A stretch of DNA of 64,000 nt from Fragilaria crotonensis. Lineage: Eukaryota > Bacillariophyta > Fragilariophyceae > Fragilariales > Fragilariaceae. The notes under the pieces are model-generated. The model ran no database searches. It was not told where the DNA came from and worked only from the letters and a program-made list of their open reading frames with translations. Positions within the stretch are counted from its first letter, which is position 1. Every line of letters starts with the position of its first letter. Shown one piece after another: positions 35,113 through 46,754 of this stretch. The DNA is taken from contig JAKSYS010000011.1 of NCBI GenBank assembly GCA_022925895.1, positions 1-64,000 of the forward strand, written 5' to 3'. Both the position numbers and the translations under genes were made by a program.

Positions 35113-35437
35113 ACTTGAGACTATCACCGGAGATGATACTCTAATCGTAGAAATTAGTACGTAGTACCGTAGGAAAATTACTGTAGGAAGGTTTCACAAA
35201 TAGTACGTTCTGAGAAATTATAAGCTACAGTAAATTCGGCACTCAATCGTTCGAACGACAAACCCGTCGAACGTGTAAAATGGCATTTGACATTCCAACC
35301 TTTTTGTCGGGTAGTTCGTACGAAATCAATTAGAGGCCGTACAGTACAGCGTATCATGTTTCACATTTCGATGGATGACCTCACAGTAGCACAGTACAAC
35401 GATGGCATCGCAGTCCAGTGCAGCGTAGGTTTCAATT
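35113..35437 (-). repeat. 5' LTR of Copia 2
   Basis: 325 bp. It is followed by the right copy of the TAGAC target duplication and by host DNA matching copy 2. Confidence 0.92.
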
Positions 35438-35442
35438 TAGAC

Positions 35443-36943
35443 CCACATACTGGTTACTGGTTACTGGTGTGTTTTTCACTTTCTATGTACTGTATCACAT
35501 TGTGGCGTATGCCTTTTTTGTGTATCGTATACATACGTGTTCCACGTTGCACCATTTTTTCATGTTGGCCAAAGCAGGACGTAGTGCAGCAAGTACTTCG
35601 TTCACGATGTCGCTGCCGTCCGCAGTGCCCCGTGCGCCGTTTCACAAAAGCGTTCGCATTATGGTCGACAGCACATATTCATAGTAGATGAGAAAAGAAG
35701 CAGCTACAATGTGCGAAGACGAATGTAAATTGTGATCCACTGCCATCGAAGCAAGCCGGGGTTCATAGTTCGTGGTAGACCTACTACAAGAGTATCCACG
35801 TCGACACAAGATCCCGGGAAGGGTATCCTTAATTCAACTCAACGGCTTAACATTCGAAAGTAGCACATACACAATGAAGGAAGGCAGCGGGGGAGTTGAT
35901 GAGGAAAGGTAGGCACACACGCCGCCAAGTCATGACACCGGAACATGGGCACAAGCCATTGGGGTGACATTGCATCCATAGTTCACTACGCAGATCCAAA
36001 GCGGAGATGTCAGTAGTATCTCGTGGAATACGTAACTATGCATATCATTGCAACCTCGCGATCATGACGGAACTATCCGTGGGAAGTATGGAACGACGTT
36101 CCAGGCTAGACATAGGAAATGAGCATGGTAAGCGACGCGACTTTCACGTCTTATTCTCGAAAACACTGATGAACGCGCCTGCGGGTCCCGGTCGAAGATG
36201 TTTATTTCCTTGATTCGAATGTATCAATTCGAACAAATGATGGTCGAATCCATGGATTTGATTGACGACTACTCGGAGTACATCGTTGTAGCTGGAATGG
36301 TTCCCGACATTAGTCAAGAGTTGTTACTGCTGAAACACCATTGGTTGGCGAAGGCGTTTGGCTTCTGTAGGAGAGGGAGCGATGTTTTCACCCTGACAGA
36401 CTTCCGTCTCTGGAGACGCCTATCCGCATTGTTGTCCAACGTATAGACATGATGCTGGCAATGAGGAGTACTTGTGTAGCTGTCACATGCGCGACTTGGA
36501 TTTCCAGACACTGTTGACCTTTTGTTGGATCGCCCAGATGTGGACATTCCACCGGGATTGGCAAATCAATTTAGGTTTAGGAATCACGCACATGTCTCAT
36601 CCATCAGTGTCTTGGAATGGGACCCATAACTAGGACGACTTTAACCAGAGGCCTTGGGCGCTTCAATATTGACGAAATAATACTCGAACTCTAGCTACTA
36701 CTGGAGACTACAGCGAGCCAGGAAGTGCCATTGCACGTATTGATATAATCTACCCCGGTAGATAGCAAGACGACAAAGAACTTGGGCTATAGACGTGAAG
36801 CAGCAGCGACGGAAACTCCATCAGTTTCCACACTCGTTCGCATCCTACTTGACTTGCCTTCTATCTGGTACAGATTCAAGCCACTTGACTGGGTGTCGGT
36901 TAAAGAAGGGCCAATCTGGAACACAAATCTATATATAGAACAT
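35443..36943. pseudogene. Decayed shared stretch at end of copy 1
   Basis: It aligns with about 55960-57535. A plus-strand coding remnant at about 36198-36446 reads YQFEQMMVESMDLIDDY and ELLLLKHHWLAKAFGF, and related phrases occur in copy 2. A later remnant resembles CHMRDLDFQTLLT. The copies have different indels here and neither keeps a long frame, so this is probably an old gene remnant. The family is not recognised. Confidence 0.4.
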
Positions 36944-38900
36944 GTCATCGAGCCGATCTACTATGATACCGGTAGGTTAACTTTGTCGCTTTACAATACA
37001 TGTATATGGTACATGGTAGAATACTTGTACACGTGTATCTCTCCAGCTTGTGCTGAAGACTGCAGACTGCAGACACTCGATTATTCCGTATGTCAATTCC
37101 ATGTACTCGATACTCCAGGCTAAAGGATGCCAATCCATTCCCTTCGAAAACTTAGTCCATTTGTCAATGACAAGCACAATGAACGACTATCGCATCCATG
37201 CCTGGAGTTCGCGGAGAAATCCGCATGACTTTGGTGTATGATCTTCAAAACAAGCAAGCGAGAACTCGCCTCGTCTTGTTGGTTCAGAGTTCAGAACGTC
37301 AAACGATTCGCACCACAACTACGCATATATCTGGGTTCTCGTTACGACTGCTCAACGCACGACCATCAGGCCCCTTTTCCTCATCTTCTACAATTCCATT
37401 TGCAATCACAATGCGAATTGGACGATTATTGCCAGAGCGAACGCTGCATTCGAGTAGAATGTCGCTAGTACGAAATGCATCAGCCAGCTTGTATCAAGAT
37501 ATCATCTCCTTGATTGGCAGTGGACGAAGAGACTACTACTCAAAATCTCGAAGCCAAGTGTTGCTTGGTTTTCTGACAGATATTCCAATTCAAGGTCATG
37601 GAATTATGGAATTCCGCCAGTCAGTGACTGGTCGTGCGATTCTGTAGAATGATATCGTCGTTGCTCGAGGGAACATCTATCGTGCAGTGGGTGTAAATGC
37701 CTTGGTTCATTGGTTCATTGGTTCATTGCATACGACTAACAGCGGTGAGTAGTATGGTTTTTGAAGATTGCTTCTCGGAGTATCTGGTAGCAGGTAGTGA
37801 CTGAGATGACACGAACTTCTATCTCGGAGACGAGTCTCTCAATAAACCGTGTGGAGATTCCATTTTCCCTTGGCTGTGTCTGAGTCATCCTCCTGTGGTC
37901 GCACTCAAACTTTTTTGACTTTTGTAAGAACTCAAGTTGTTTTTCCTTGATTGTGAACAGAGTAAAATGGGTGAGTGTGTCCCTTGTAAGCAATCGTTGC
38001 CGTCCTCGGCAAGACCTTGTTCTCGCCGGTTCACCTGATTTGCCGGAAGCTCAGGAACGAGTGAATCTCGCAGATGAAATTATCTCGTGCGATGATATTG
38101 AATCCAAGACGGATTGAAGCAACAAACTGATTCAAAGACGCGACGGATAAATCGGACCTGGAACGTGATGTGGCACGCTTGATGGACGAGTGACTGGACT
38201 TGCTGGTGGCAACTTCTGAACCCAGCAGCGTCGGCGAGAGGCCAAGCCCAAAAGGCGCTTCTCGATTTGCTGTTGGCTCAACAGCCAGATTCGGCAATTT
38301 TCGTTTCTTCCAATATTGCGGCAGCAAGGCCTGCTGTAGTTGCATAGTTGTGTTCCACGTAGACAACAACGAGCGCAAAAGGCTTAAGAAGGCGAGACGT
38401 CACCAAGGTTCGTCGGAGTGTAGTCCACCATCACTGCCATCACACGCCTTCTTCGTTTAGTACCATTAGATAGAACCTAGTTTCTCTGCTCGAGCTACCG
38501 GAGAAAATGTGAAGAATAATGTACCTCTCGTAGTCTACGTAAGTTCTCTGGTTCATGTTCTTACAAGTGAGAAGCGCGATTCCAATGAGTTCTGCATCGA
38601 CAGCGCAGGCAGCTGAATTTATCAATCAAACCTCAATCATATGCACTATATGGTGGAAACGACAACAAGCCACTAAGATGATTAGGAGTTCATCCAAGTG
38701 TGGCCATCACGATGTTTACGTAAACTACTCAAGACCTCATCATTATTGCCATCTTTCCTACCAGGCTAGCCAACCAGGCTCAAGCTCTCATAGTTTGGAT
38801 TTTGGATACTGCCACCCCCTACATATGACTACACATGGAATATGCACATGCTTGTGTGAAGTTTGAGTCAGACTAAAACTGCCATTTCCTTGTAACTTAT
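36944..38900. other. Unique spacer after copy 1
   Basis: No recognised gene. A 149-codon plus frame at 37198-37647 has a Ser/Arg-rich composition without a domain. A short tandem repeat of TTGGTTCA (3.4 units) lies at 37702-37728. Nothing else is supportable. Confidence 0.35.
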
Positions 38901-39180
38901 ATAAGAAGGCATGGTTTAATAACAGGCGATCGCCTTACGTTCCTAAAAGAGCTTCGTTTAGGCGCCGAAAGAGAATATGGCCGCCTATTTTAGGCATTTT
39001 ACGACTTATGACCATATCTACGGAGAAATCGTACATGAACTGTCTACTAACTTACTGTTGACTGGTACGGGGGAGCAATTTAATGAGCAAAAAGTGCTTC
39101 TTTTAGGCAAAACTCAACTTCCGAATAGGCACAAGGGCAAAAAAACGCTTATTTTAGGCGCCGTTTCAAGTTTGCTTTAG
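38901..39180. repeat. TTTAGGC-rich segment
   Basis: The word TTTAGGC occurs at least four times in 230 bp, twice as TTTAGGCGCCG near the two ends, together with a palindrome AGGCGATCGCCT. It may be a small repeat element; ends and target duplication were not resolved. Confidence 0.35.
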
Positions 39181-41249
39181 GAAGATGAGGCGGGACCCCG
39201 CTCATCGACTTTTTGAGTGCAGTTTATGTTGCACGTAAACGGATCCTTACAGTGTACCAGTATTACGGCACTACTAGCATGAGTACCTGAAAGTACTATA
39301 CAGCAGTGCTGCGGTATGATCGATGTCATGCAGCGTATTCCACGTCTCGTACCCACAAACATTCATCCGACCACCACTCATTGCTTTTTCCTTCCTGTGC
39401 ATCACATTCCTTTTTATAAATGAGAATGTCATTTGCTCCATCTCCTAAACAGGGACTGTATGTTTCAAATCTTAGAAACCACACACCCAGTCCAACCCTC
39501 TTCAGAAGCAATGCCATCTGATTTCAAACAAGTGTTTTTGCAACCCAGAAACTCATCAAAGTTTTCAATTGTTACATCCAATCATTCCTTTTCCCTTTTC
39601 CATCACAATGGTCAGACCAGTTCAATATGAGTTTATCACTTTTGTTTCAGCCACATCTTTCGGATCATTACTCACCACAAAAAACGCTTCACAAAAGTTG
39701 TTCATCCACCCCAACTTATTCCTACTAATGCGAGGATTGCACCCTTGAATAGTGTCAGTGTGATCCCTCCAACTGGATCAGTAGTAGAGTCAAGATGCAA
39801 GATCATGGAAAATAATCGTACCATTGATAAGCATTTTGCCATAAGATGATCACACACAAAAGCAGAAATGTAAGCAAACCACAAATCATTTTGCCGAATG
39901 ACGGAGATAACGTACTAGATGCACGCGTCAATTGTACTCAAATTCACAAATAATGACTGAGCAAAGGCTACAGAGTGCATCCTCAAAGGCTTCACATGAC
40001 TATGGATACTATTATTTGATTCCATTATATTAAAGAGGAATGGCCAAGTGCCATTGTATCCAAAACGACACACGGAGGAATGTCATAATACAAATAAGAT
40101 TAGAGTGTTGTGTAGCGCAGAGCATGGCCAACCTCTGAGCTATTGTTGAGATGAATATGTAGGTTTTCATTTCTACATTGTTTGTCCAACATGGTGCTTT
40201 CAGTGGCTCCAGCAGCAGGCAGTTCTACTAGTGGTGATTACAGATAATTTAAGATCAATGCAACTTCTTACAAATGCTGGATAGTAGTATTGTTTTCAGT
40301 CTTGCTGCAATACACAGATGAGATTATGTTGAAACAGAAAAAAGAAGGTTTCCTTTTGAATGGTGGCAGCATGACTTGGAATTAGCACTGTAAATGATCA
40401 CTTCCCTAAATCATTCTTTATGATCAATGTTGGCCTGGTGAGGAGAATGTAAAAGGCGTTTCTTGTCGTTGCTTCAAGACGAGACCATCAATGATCGATA
40501 TAGCATTGCTCAAGGTATGTCCGAAGTTGTGGACTGAACAAAGAAAATCCATGCCAAATCGAGAGCAAAGCGCAGAGCTGAAGCAGTAGACAAAGCAGCA
40601 GCACCAGCACTTGCAGCAGAAGTAATACCCGCACCAAGCAAAAATAAAGAAAACCTTCTGCAAATGCAATTCTTGATTCCACAGCTGCTGATCTTGCTCA
40701 AGACCTACTAGGACAGCGCTGAAAATTTGTAAGCATGACATTGACAATCTATATTCTGCTGCGTATGATATTTTCATAACCCGACAGAGATGTTGCATTC
40801 TGTGCTTACTAGCGTACATTTTGGCATCAGAAGAAATGAAGTCTGTTCGCTGCTGGGTCGAGGAGTGCTGCTCCCAAGCTATCTTCGATAGCGGTCGGAT
40901 GGGTTAAGAATCCGCCACAATGACTGAACCGACCGTTGCAGAGTGGAAATACATTTGCGAATGCAAGAAACCACTCCCACGCCTTCTGAGTATTATCGTG
41001 AGGAGATAACGCTTCCTAGGATCTGTTTCTGCGTTAAAACTTGCTGACATCACTGTGGAAATGGCTCGGAGCGCGCTCGTAACGAATATCATTCCAAAAG
41101 CGTTTGACAAGATAACTGACGACGACAACCATGTTGCCTTCATCCACAATCAAGATGCAGGAGCTAGTAACAAAACGGAGCATCAACAAAGCATTCGAAC
41201 AATTAAACACAGTTGACTACAGGGTTTCGTAGAGTCACCTATTCAATCT
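39181..41249. other. Spacer with possible coding remnants
   Basis: No confident gene. An Ala/Lys-rich phrase (AKRRAEAVDKAAAPALAAEV) near 40560 on the plus strand could belong to the N-terminal part of the decayed transposase that follows, but this is speculative. Confidence 0.3.
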
Positions 41250-42300
41250 CAACGACGTGTCGATGGCTTCGACGGCGTTTAGGTTTCAGGCATGACAGAA
41301 ACAAGGAATCGTTTTTGCGATGGACACGAGAGACCTGATATTGTCTTCAATCGCAATGAGCTCTTAGTTTACCATCCCTCCAACTCGAACCTTGAACGCA
41401 TCGATGGATCCGGATGTCGAAAGAGACTCTGGAAAGGTGGAACTTAGTCAACAGGATTCCAAACGACAGCAGTATTGCACATCAACAAGAATACACATAC
41501 CGAAATGCCTTTTATTCTAGTATATTCAGTTGCAGACAAATGGGCTTTGGCTTGTTTGGAGGTAACCTTAGGGTTTCCAAGCCACAACACCAAAACGCGT
41601 TGATGATCTTTGGGCACAACTAGTTTTCAATCAGTTCCTTCTCAAACCGAAACAATGGGTGGCACCAGTTGGTCAAAGAGCAATCCTCCCAAAGTCCAAA
41701 GGAATCAGTCGTATCATGGTCTCGTCTGCATTCCAAAGTTGAGAAACAGGATTTGGTGTGAAAGTCAGTTGCCTTCAACAAGACGAAATCAACAAATCTC
41801 GTCAAGGTCACAAAATTCGTTGATCATGATGCAGCCCTTGCTGTACATGGTGATGTCGCTAAGAAGGGCATACGAGAGGCAAACTTTGTTGTGAGTTTCG
41901 AATTGGGAGCAAACAAGGAAGGATACTGGACTTACAATCATATGGCAATACAGACTTAGTACAATCATACGTCAATACAGACTTACAATCATACGTCAAT
42001 ACACCAGTTTGAGGACTGTGTTGACTCTATCAAAGTAATCTATCCGCACTTTGATTTCCTTTTCTTGTTCGATCATTCACAGGGACATGCGAAAAAGTTA
42101 ATCAGCGGTTTAGATCCTTACAGATGCGAGAGTCAAAGATCAAAGATCATGATGGTGACCTGGGAATGCACAAACATACCTTACAAGTTGGTGATACACA
42201 GGAGTGTTTATGTTCACTTCTGATGAGGAGGGTCCATTCTGGATGTCACCCGCCGAGGAGAGGGGACTCATAGTATGTGTGAGTATTGCTCCCAAAACAA
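41250..42300 (+). pseudogene. Decayed DDE transposase (IS630/Tc1-like superfamily)
   Basis: Recognisable fragments are spread over several frames: RFCDGHERPDIVFNRNEL near 41300, VDHDAALAVHGD near 41820, SFELGANKEGYWTYNHM near 41900, and QFEDCVDSIKVIYPHFDFLF with LFDHSQGHAKKL near 42010-42090. A final fragment EGPFWMSPAEERG lies near 42230. From memory, the FDHS-x-x-H block and the WTYDHM and GPFWM phrases mark a family of DDE-type transposases seen in diatoms, oomycetes and fungi. Many stops and frame changes show it is old. No terminal repeats were identified. Confidence 0.6.
41935..42010. repeat. Short tandem repeat inside the decayed transposase
   Basis: About three imperfect units of TACAATCATACGTCAATACAG, interrupting the coding remnant between WTYNHM and QFEDCVD. 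Confidence 0.75.
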
Positions 42301-43528
42301 GTCGTTTTCATCTGATAAAAACCAAGACGGGAGCTTCTTTCACCAAGAAGTCAGTGAAAATCCACTTAGCTACCAAGTGGATTTCAATGAACCATGAGAA
42401 GACCTTACCGGCTTCTTGTTTGAATCGAACACTACAGCTACAAATATGATCATAACGCCCACACTGGCTTAAGTGCAAATGACCACGGCAAAGGAGTTCT
42501 ACGGCTAGATTGTGCTTTTGCCAGACCTTCAAGCACGTATGGCTGGTTTCACCATCAACATGCCCAAGGTACAGCGGTGTGGTACAGAGGATTGTGGGAT
42601 CTCACAATAAATTCTATATTGGATGTCATCAAGTTTGTTCCGAGTGGTGAGTTGCATATCTTGCACATACACACTTCTTCCCACAATTGAGTGAACTCAT
42701 CATCAGAACAATTATCATGGTATGCTTTTTGTATTTCAATCAATTTCCCTTGACAAACCCATTGTCAAAGTCAACGAAAGGGGTCCACGGCGGTGATCAT
42801 TCCCGCCTCTTCTCTCGGAGCTTTTACGAGGACGAGTTGGAGCTTTCTTGTTCTGTTTGCAAGCTTTGTTGCATCAAAAATCTTCGTGAGACTGTCTAGT
42901 GTCTAGTGGCGCTTTGGTAGTAGGGAGATTTATTTTTTCGATGGAGATTGCAGAGACGTTCTTTGGGGCTCTACATGGAGAGAAAACAATGGTAAAAGGA
43001 AGCCGAGAAACAAAAGTTTTCCAAACTATCGAAAAAACTGATTTCGTCGTCATCTTCCTGTTTTTCACCTAAACTTAAGTTTTTTTCGATGTCTAACGAA
43101 TTTTCAAAGAATCTCTCTCTAGTATCTGAAGTCTTTCAAGAAAGTGAGACTATAGACAAAACTTTGGAAATTCTATCACCAGGTCCACGGACAATTTCAA
43201 CAATGCCAACTTGAGCAACTAGTACAAATGGCAGGATGAAATTACCGAGAGCAATGTTGAGCTCTTAAGTTTGATCTAAAGTCAAAAGCATTCCACCTAA
43301 TCTCTCTAATGTTAAAAGTTAAATGTTTAGTAAAGTTCCGCAATTGGACTGTGTAACCAATGTTCCCGTTTTATGTGCATGTACTTTTCAGGCCTTCGAT
43401 GCAAATTTGTTTCACTCCTAAAGGCAGATCGTCCTTTGAGAACAAATGTAAAAATGTAGTCTGTTTTTGAGAATGACCGAGAACTTCTACCGGTGGTACT
43501 CCAGTACATTGTAAAGGCAAATCGTGGA
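42301..43528. other. Spacer
   Basis: No recognised gene. The first few hundred bases may be the decayed C-terminal part of the transposase (a YGWFHHQHAQ phrase near 42540). The rest holds nothing I can support. Confidence 0.3.
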
Positions 43529-43861
43529 AGAAGTTGCGGGAACCCACATACTTTTGTTTATGTCCGAAAGCTACTGCTATCGGCAAGTGGACCAATAAAC
43601 CGCGTTGGGTGACGTCATGGCAGTAGTGTATTTATAAAGCACGCCTGCTGTCCAATATTTACAATCTCTTATGGAAACATTTAGCAGTTTCTCACTAGGG
43701 ATTCGGAGTAATTCTTAGTCAGTTGCTGGAACTCAGGACCCATGGACACAAGTGTTCAGTCTGCTTACCGTTAGCAAAATCTCTTTCCGTCATTGAACCA
43801 CTTTTTGATAGTGTTTCTACAATCAATTTGTCGTAGCGTGGATGTTTTTGGTCGGTCTGGG

Positions 43862-44019
43862 TCCGATTAGGTTTCACCAATTTGACGTCAACGCCCACGT
43901 CACAGTACTGATGTCTTCACGTTCAACGTACAGACATACAGTACTACAGTAAGACAGTAACATACGGAGCGCATCCTGATTGGTACGCGCTGACGTCAAA
44001 TTGGTGAAACCTAATCGGA
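43862..44019. mobile_element. 158-bp MITE inside foldback arm
   Basis: 29-bp inverted repeats beginning TCCGATTAGGTTTCACC at 43862-43890 and 43991-44019. The matching position of the opposite arm (near 45030) lacks it, so it inserted after the arms formed. No coding capacity. The target duplication is unclear. Confidence 0.8.
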
Positions 44020-44107
44020 TCTTCACTGACATCAGGATTCCTCCGTGTGAAGCAATGACGTTTCCAAGATTTAACTCTTAAGCGAGCTCAGGAGACAAAT
44101 ACGAAAT

Positions 44108-44176
44108 GTCGTTTCCGACAAAGCTTTGTCGTTTCCGACAAGCGTTTGTCGATTCCGACAAAGCTTTTGTCGTTTT
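44108..44176. repeat. CGACAAAGCTTTGTCG palindrome array, first of four
   Basis: Tandem copies of TTGTCGTTTCCGACAAAGC, each built on the 16-bp palindrome CGACAAAGCTTTGTCG or close variants. Similar arrays lie at about 44612-44697, 44865-44955 and 45530-45575, placed symmetrically in the four inverted arms. Confidence 0.85.
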
Positions 44177-44188
44177 CTAGATAACCTT

Positions 44189-45988
44189 AGAAGTTGAGGC
44201 AACCCAGTACCCATTAAACGAAAATTTGTCCTAATGACCGTTAGCAAATTCTCCGCAAGACAGATCCGACCAAATAGAGCGTGTCACGAAGACACTGTAA
44301 CCATCTACGCCAGAGTGGTGAATGGGCGCCCTTCCTTCCGTGTGCAGAAACAACATGACAAATCTCGAATATATATTTTTCAGGCTGCGGTAATCCAAAC
44401 GCGTTCGTATGTTCCGACACCCATTCAGATATCGGCAAGTCTGAACAAAATGCATCTTTTATGTATGTCCGTGCGCTAACGGTACCAGGTACTTAGTCCC
44501 TGTATTTGTGTGCCTGTTAAATGGATTTATGGTCATTTTGTCGAGTAACATAAAGCCCGGCACGAGTGCGGAATTCCGTCATGACTTTTATCCACTTTCG
44601 AAGCTCGCAATTTTCCGACAAAGCGCTTGTCGGAAACGACAAACGCTTGTCGGAAACGACAAGGCTTTGTCGGAAACGACAAAGCTTTGTCGGCAAATTT
44701 ATCCTTAGCTAAGAAAAACCTTCGTAGAAATATATCACGAAGCTACGTGCCTTGTCGAAAAAGAAACGACAAGCACATGCTTGTCGGTCTTTGTCGTTTT
44801 TTCGTAGTACTTATCCACAAAAAATGAACGTAGATTAGACATTATTACTAAGGTTATCTAAAAAACGACAAAGCTTTGTCGGAAACGACAAACGTTTGTC
44901 GGAAACGGCAAAGCTTTGTCGGAATCGACAAAGCTTTGTCGGAAACGACAAGGCGTATTTGTGTCCTGAGCTCGCTTAAGAGTTAAATTTTGGAAACGTC
45001 ATTGCTTCACACGGAGGAATCCTGATGCCAGTTAACCCTAAGACCGACCAAAAACATCCACGCTACGACAAATTGATTGTAGAAACACTATCAAAAAGTG
45101 GTTCAATGACGGAAAGAGATTTTGCTAACGGTAAGCCGCCTGAACACTTGTGTCCATGGGTCCTGGGTTCCAGCAACTGACTAAGAATTACTCCGAATCC
45201 CTAGTGAGAAACTGCTAAATGTTTCCATAAGAGATTGTATATATATTGTACAGTAGGCGTGCTTTATAAATACACTACTGCCATGACGTCACCCAACTCG
45301 GGGTATTGGTCCACTTGCCGATAGCAGTAGCTTTCGGACATACGCAAAAGTCTGTGGGTTCCCGCAACTTCTTAGTAATAATGTCTAATCTACGTTCATT
45401 TTATGTAGATAAGTACTACGATAAAACGACAAAGACCGACAAGCATGTGCTTCTCGGTTTTTTTTTCGACAAGGCATGTAGCTTCGTGATATATTTCTAC
45501 GAAGGTTTTTCTTAGCTAAGGATAAATTTGCCGACAAAGCTTTGTCGTTTCCGACAAGCGCTTTGTCGGAAAATTGCGAGCTTCGAAACTGGATAAAAGT
45601 CATGACGGAATTCCCCACTCGTGTCGGGCTTAACTCGACAAAATGACCAAAAATCCATTTAACAGGCACACAAATACAGGGACTAAGTGCCTGGTACCGT
45701 TGGCACACGGACATACACAAAAGATGCATTTTGTCCAGACTTGCCGATATCTGAATGGGTGTCGGAACATACGAACGCGTTTGGATTAACGCAGCCTGAA
45801 AGATATATTCGAGATTTGTCATGTTGTTTCTGCACACATGGAGGAAGAGCGCCCATTCACCACTCCGGCGTAGAGGGTTACAGGGTCTTCGTGACACGCT
45901 CCAGTCGGGCGGATTGTCTTGCGGAGAATTTGCTAACGGTCATTAGGACAAATTTTCGTTTAATGGGTACTGGGTTCCCTCAACTTCT
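44189..45988. mobile_element. Foldback-like element 2, interleaved with element 1
   Basis: The left arm (44189-44852) and right arm (45373-45988) are reverse complements of each other. The outer ends read AGAAGTTGAGGCAACCC and, inverted, AGAAGTTGAGGGAACCC, close to the ends of element 1. The two inverted repeats are interleaved: arm 1, arm 2, inverted arm 1, inverted arm 2. Each arm carries arrays of the CGACAAAGCTTTGTCG palindrome. There is no coding capacity. Confidence 0.75.
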
Positions 45989-46257
45989 AATGATAAGGAC
46001 ATAATTCGAGTATGATGTATCGTAGACATGTCGACATCTTCGGAACTCAATTGTGTACAGTATGATTGAATGTGACACGGAGGTATGCATAAGTGACTGA
46101 CGTTGCAGTGACTTGTGGACGATGTGGAGAGGCCTGAAATAAGCATTTGTAGTTTCATAATCAGCTGGGCATGATTGAAACCGTTCCTTGGACATTAAAT
46201 TTGTCACTATTCTCTAAGTAGTCAAACACACAAAATGTCAATGCCCGTGTCTTGATC
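45989..46257. other. Spacer before copy 2
   Basis: Short unique stretch, no gene seen. Confidence 0.4.
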
Positions 46258-46754
46258 ATAGTTCAAATTTGCTGAAGGTCAGAGTGACTGACGATCTGGA
46301 CAGTTTCAAGAGCGTTTAACATAGAGACAAATTCATACTCATGCCACAAATGAAAACCGGATTACGTCACATCATCTTAATTTCAAATCTCAACTACTTA
46401 AATGTAATCCATGCATCCTCCTTACTCATGTAACCTCCTCGTCCTACACCCAGGCTACACAAGGACTTGTACTCACAGTACCGTACATGATATTCAGTAC
46501 CCAGTATAGGCATCCTTCATTCGTTTTTCTCTCTCTCTCTCTCAACTTCACAACTCCACAGACAAACATGAATCCCATCACACATCAAACATCAAAGCAT
46601 CCGCCGCCAAAATCCATCCAAGTGATCCCACCATTCCATGCTTCCACCGATCCCTCAAAAGTCAAACTCGAACATCCGCAAACACGACCCGTCTCCTGTG
46701 CCTTTTTCCTTGCTGCCTTCATCCATTCATTCTTTCACTTTAGCCGCTGTAGAT

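Larger units (their letters stand above)
28263..35437 (-). mobile_element. Copia LTR retrotransposon 2 (CoDi type), coding region broken
   Basis: A 7.18-kb element with 325-bp LTRs at both ends and a 5-bp target duplication TAGAC (28258-28262, 35438-35442). Copy 2 shows the empty site at about 55958 (GGTAGACCCACAT). The two LTRs look identical by eye, implying a very recent insertion. The coding region is spread over several frames with about three breaks. A TGGTTATTTTGCCC-like primer site lies next to the 5' LTR on the minus strand. Confidence 0.95.
3282..36943. repeat. Segmental duplication, copy 1
   Basis: This block matches 46258-57535 in the same orientation: LRR gene, desaturase, TilS fusion, decayed tail. 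The left boundary is at ATAGTTCAAATTTGC and the right boundary at TCTATATATAGAACAT, after which the copies diverge abruptly. In the desaturase first exon the copies differ at roughly 2 percent of bases by eye. Copy 1 is three times longer because of the transposon nest at 6666-16370 and two Copia insertions, all absent from copy 2. It may be a tandem duplication or an unresolved second haplotype. Confidence 0.9.
43529..45372. mobile_element. Foldback-like element 1 (long inverted repeats)
   Basis: The left arm (43529-44188, containing a small MITE) and right arm (44853-45372) are reverse complements over about 500 bp. The outer ends read AGAAGTTGCGGGAACCCA and its complement. Between the arms lies the left arm of a second, related inverted repeat. 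Long arms carrying internal tandem palindromes and no coding capacity resemble foldback elements. Target duplications were not identified. Confidence 0.75.

Noticed and set aside
35287-35691. Plus-strand frame spanning the Copia 2 LTR and host DNA
   Set aside because: It starts inside the LTR and has no domain; chance frame.
44100-45580. CRISPR-like array from the repeated CGACAAAG units
   Set aside because: Units are palindromic, adjacent and without unique spacers; eukaryotic foldback repeats explain them better.
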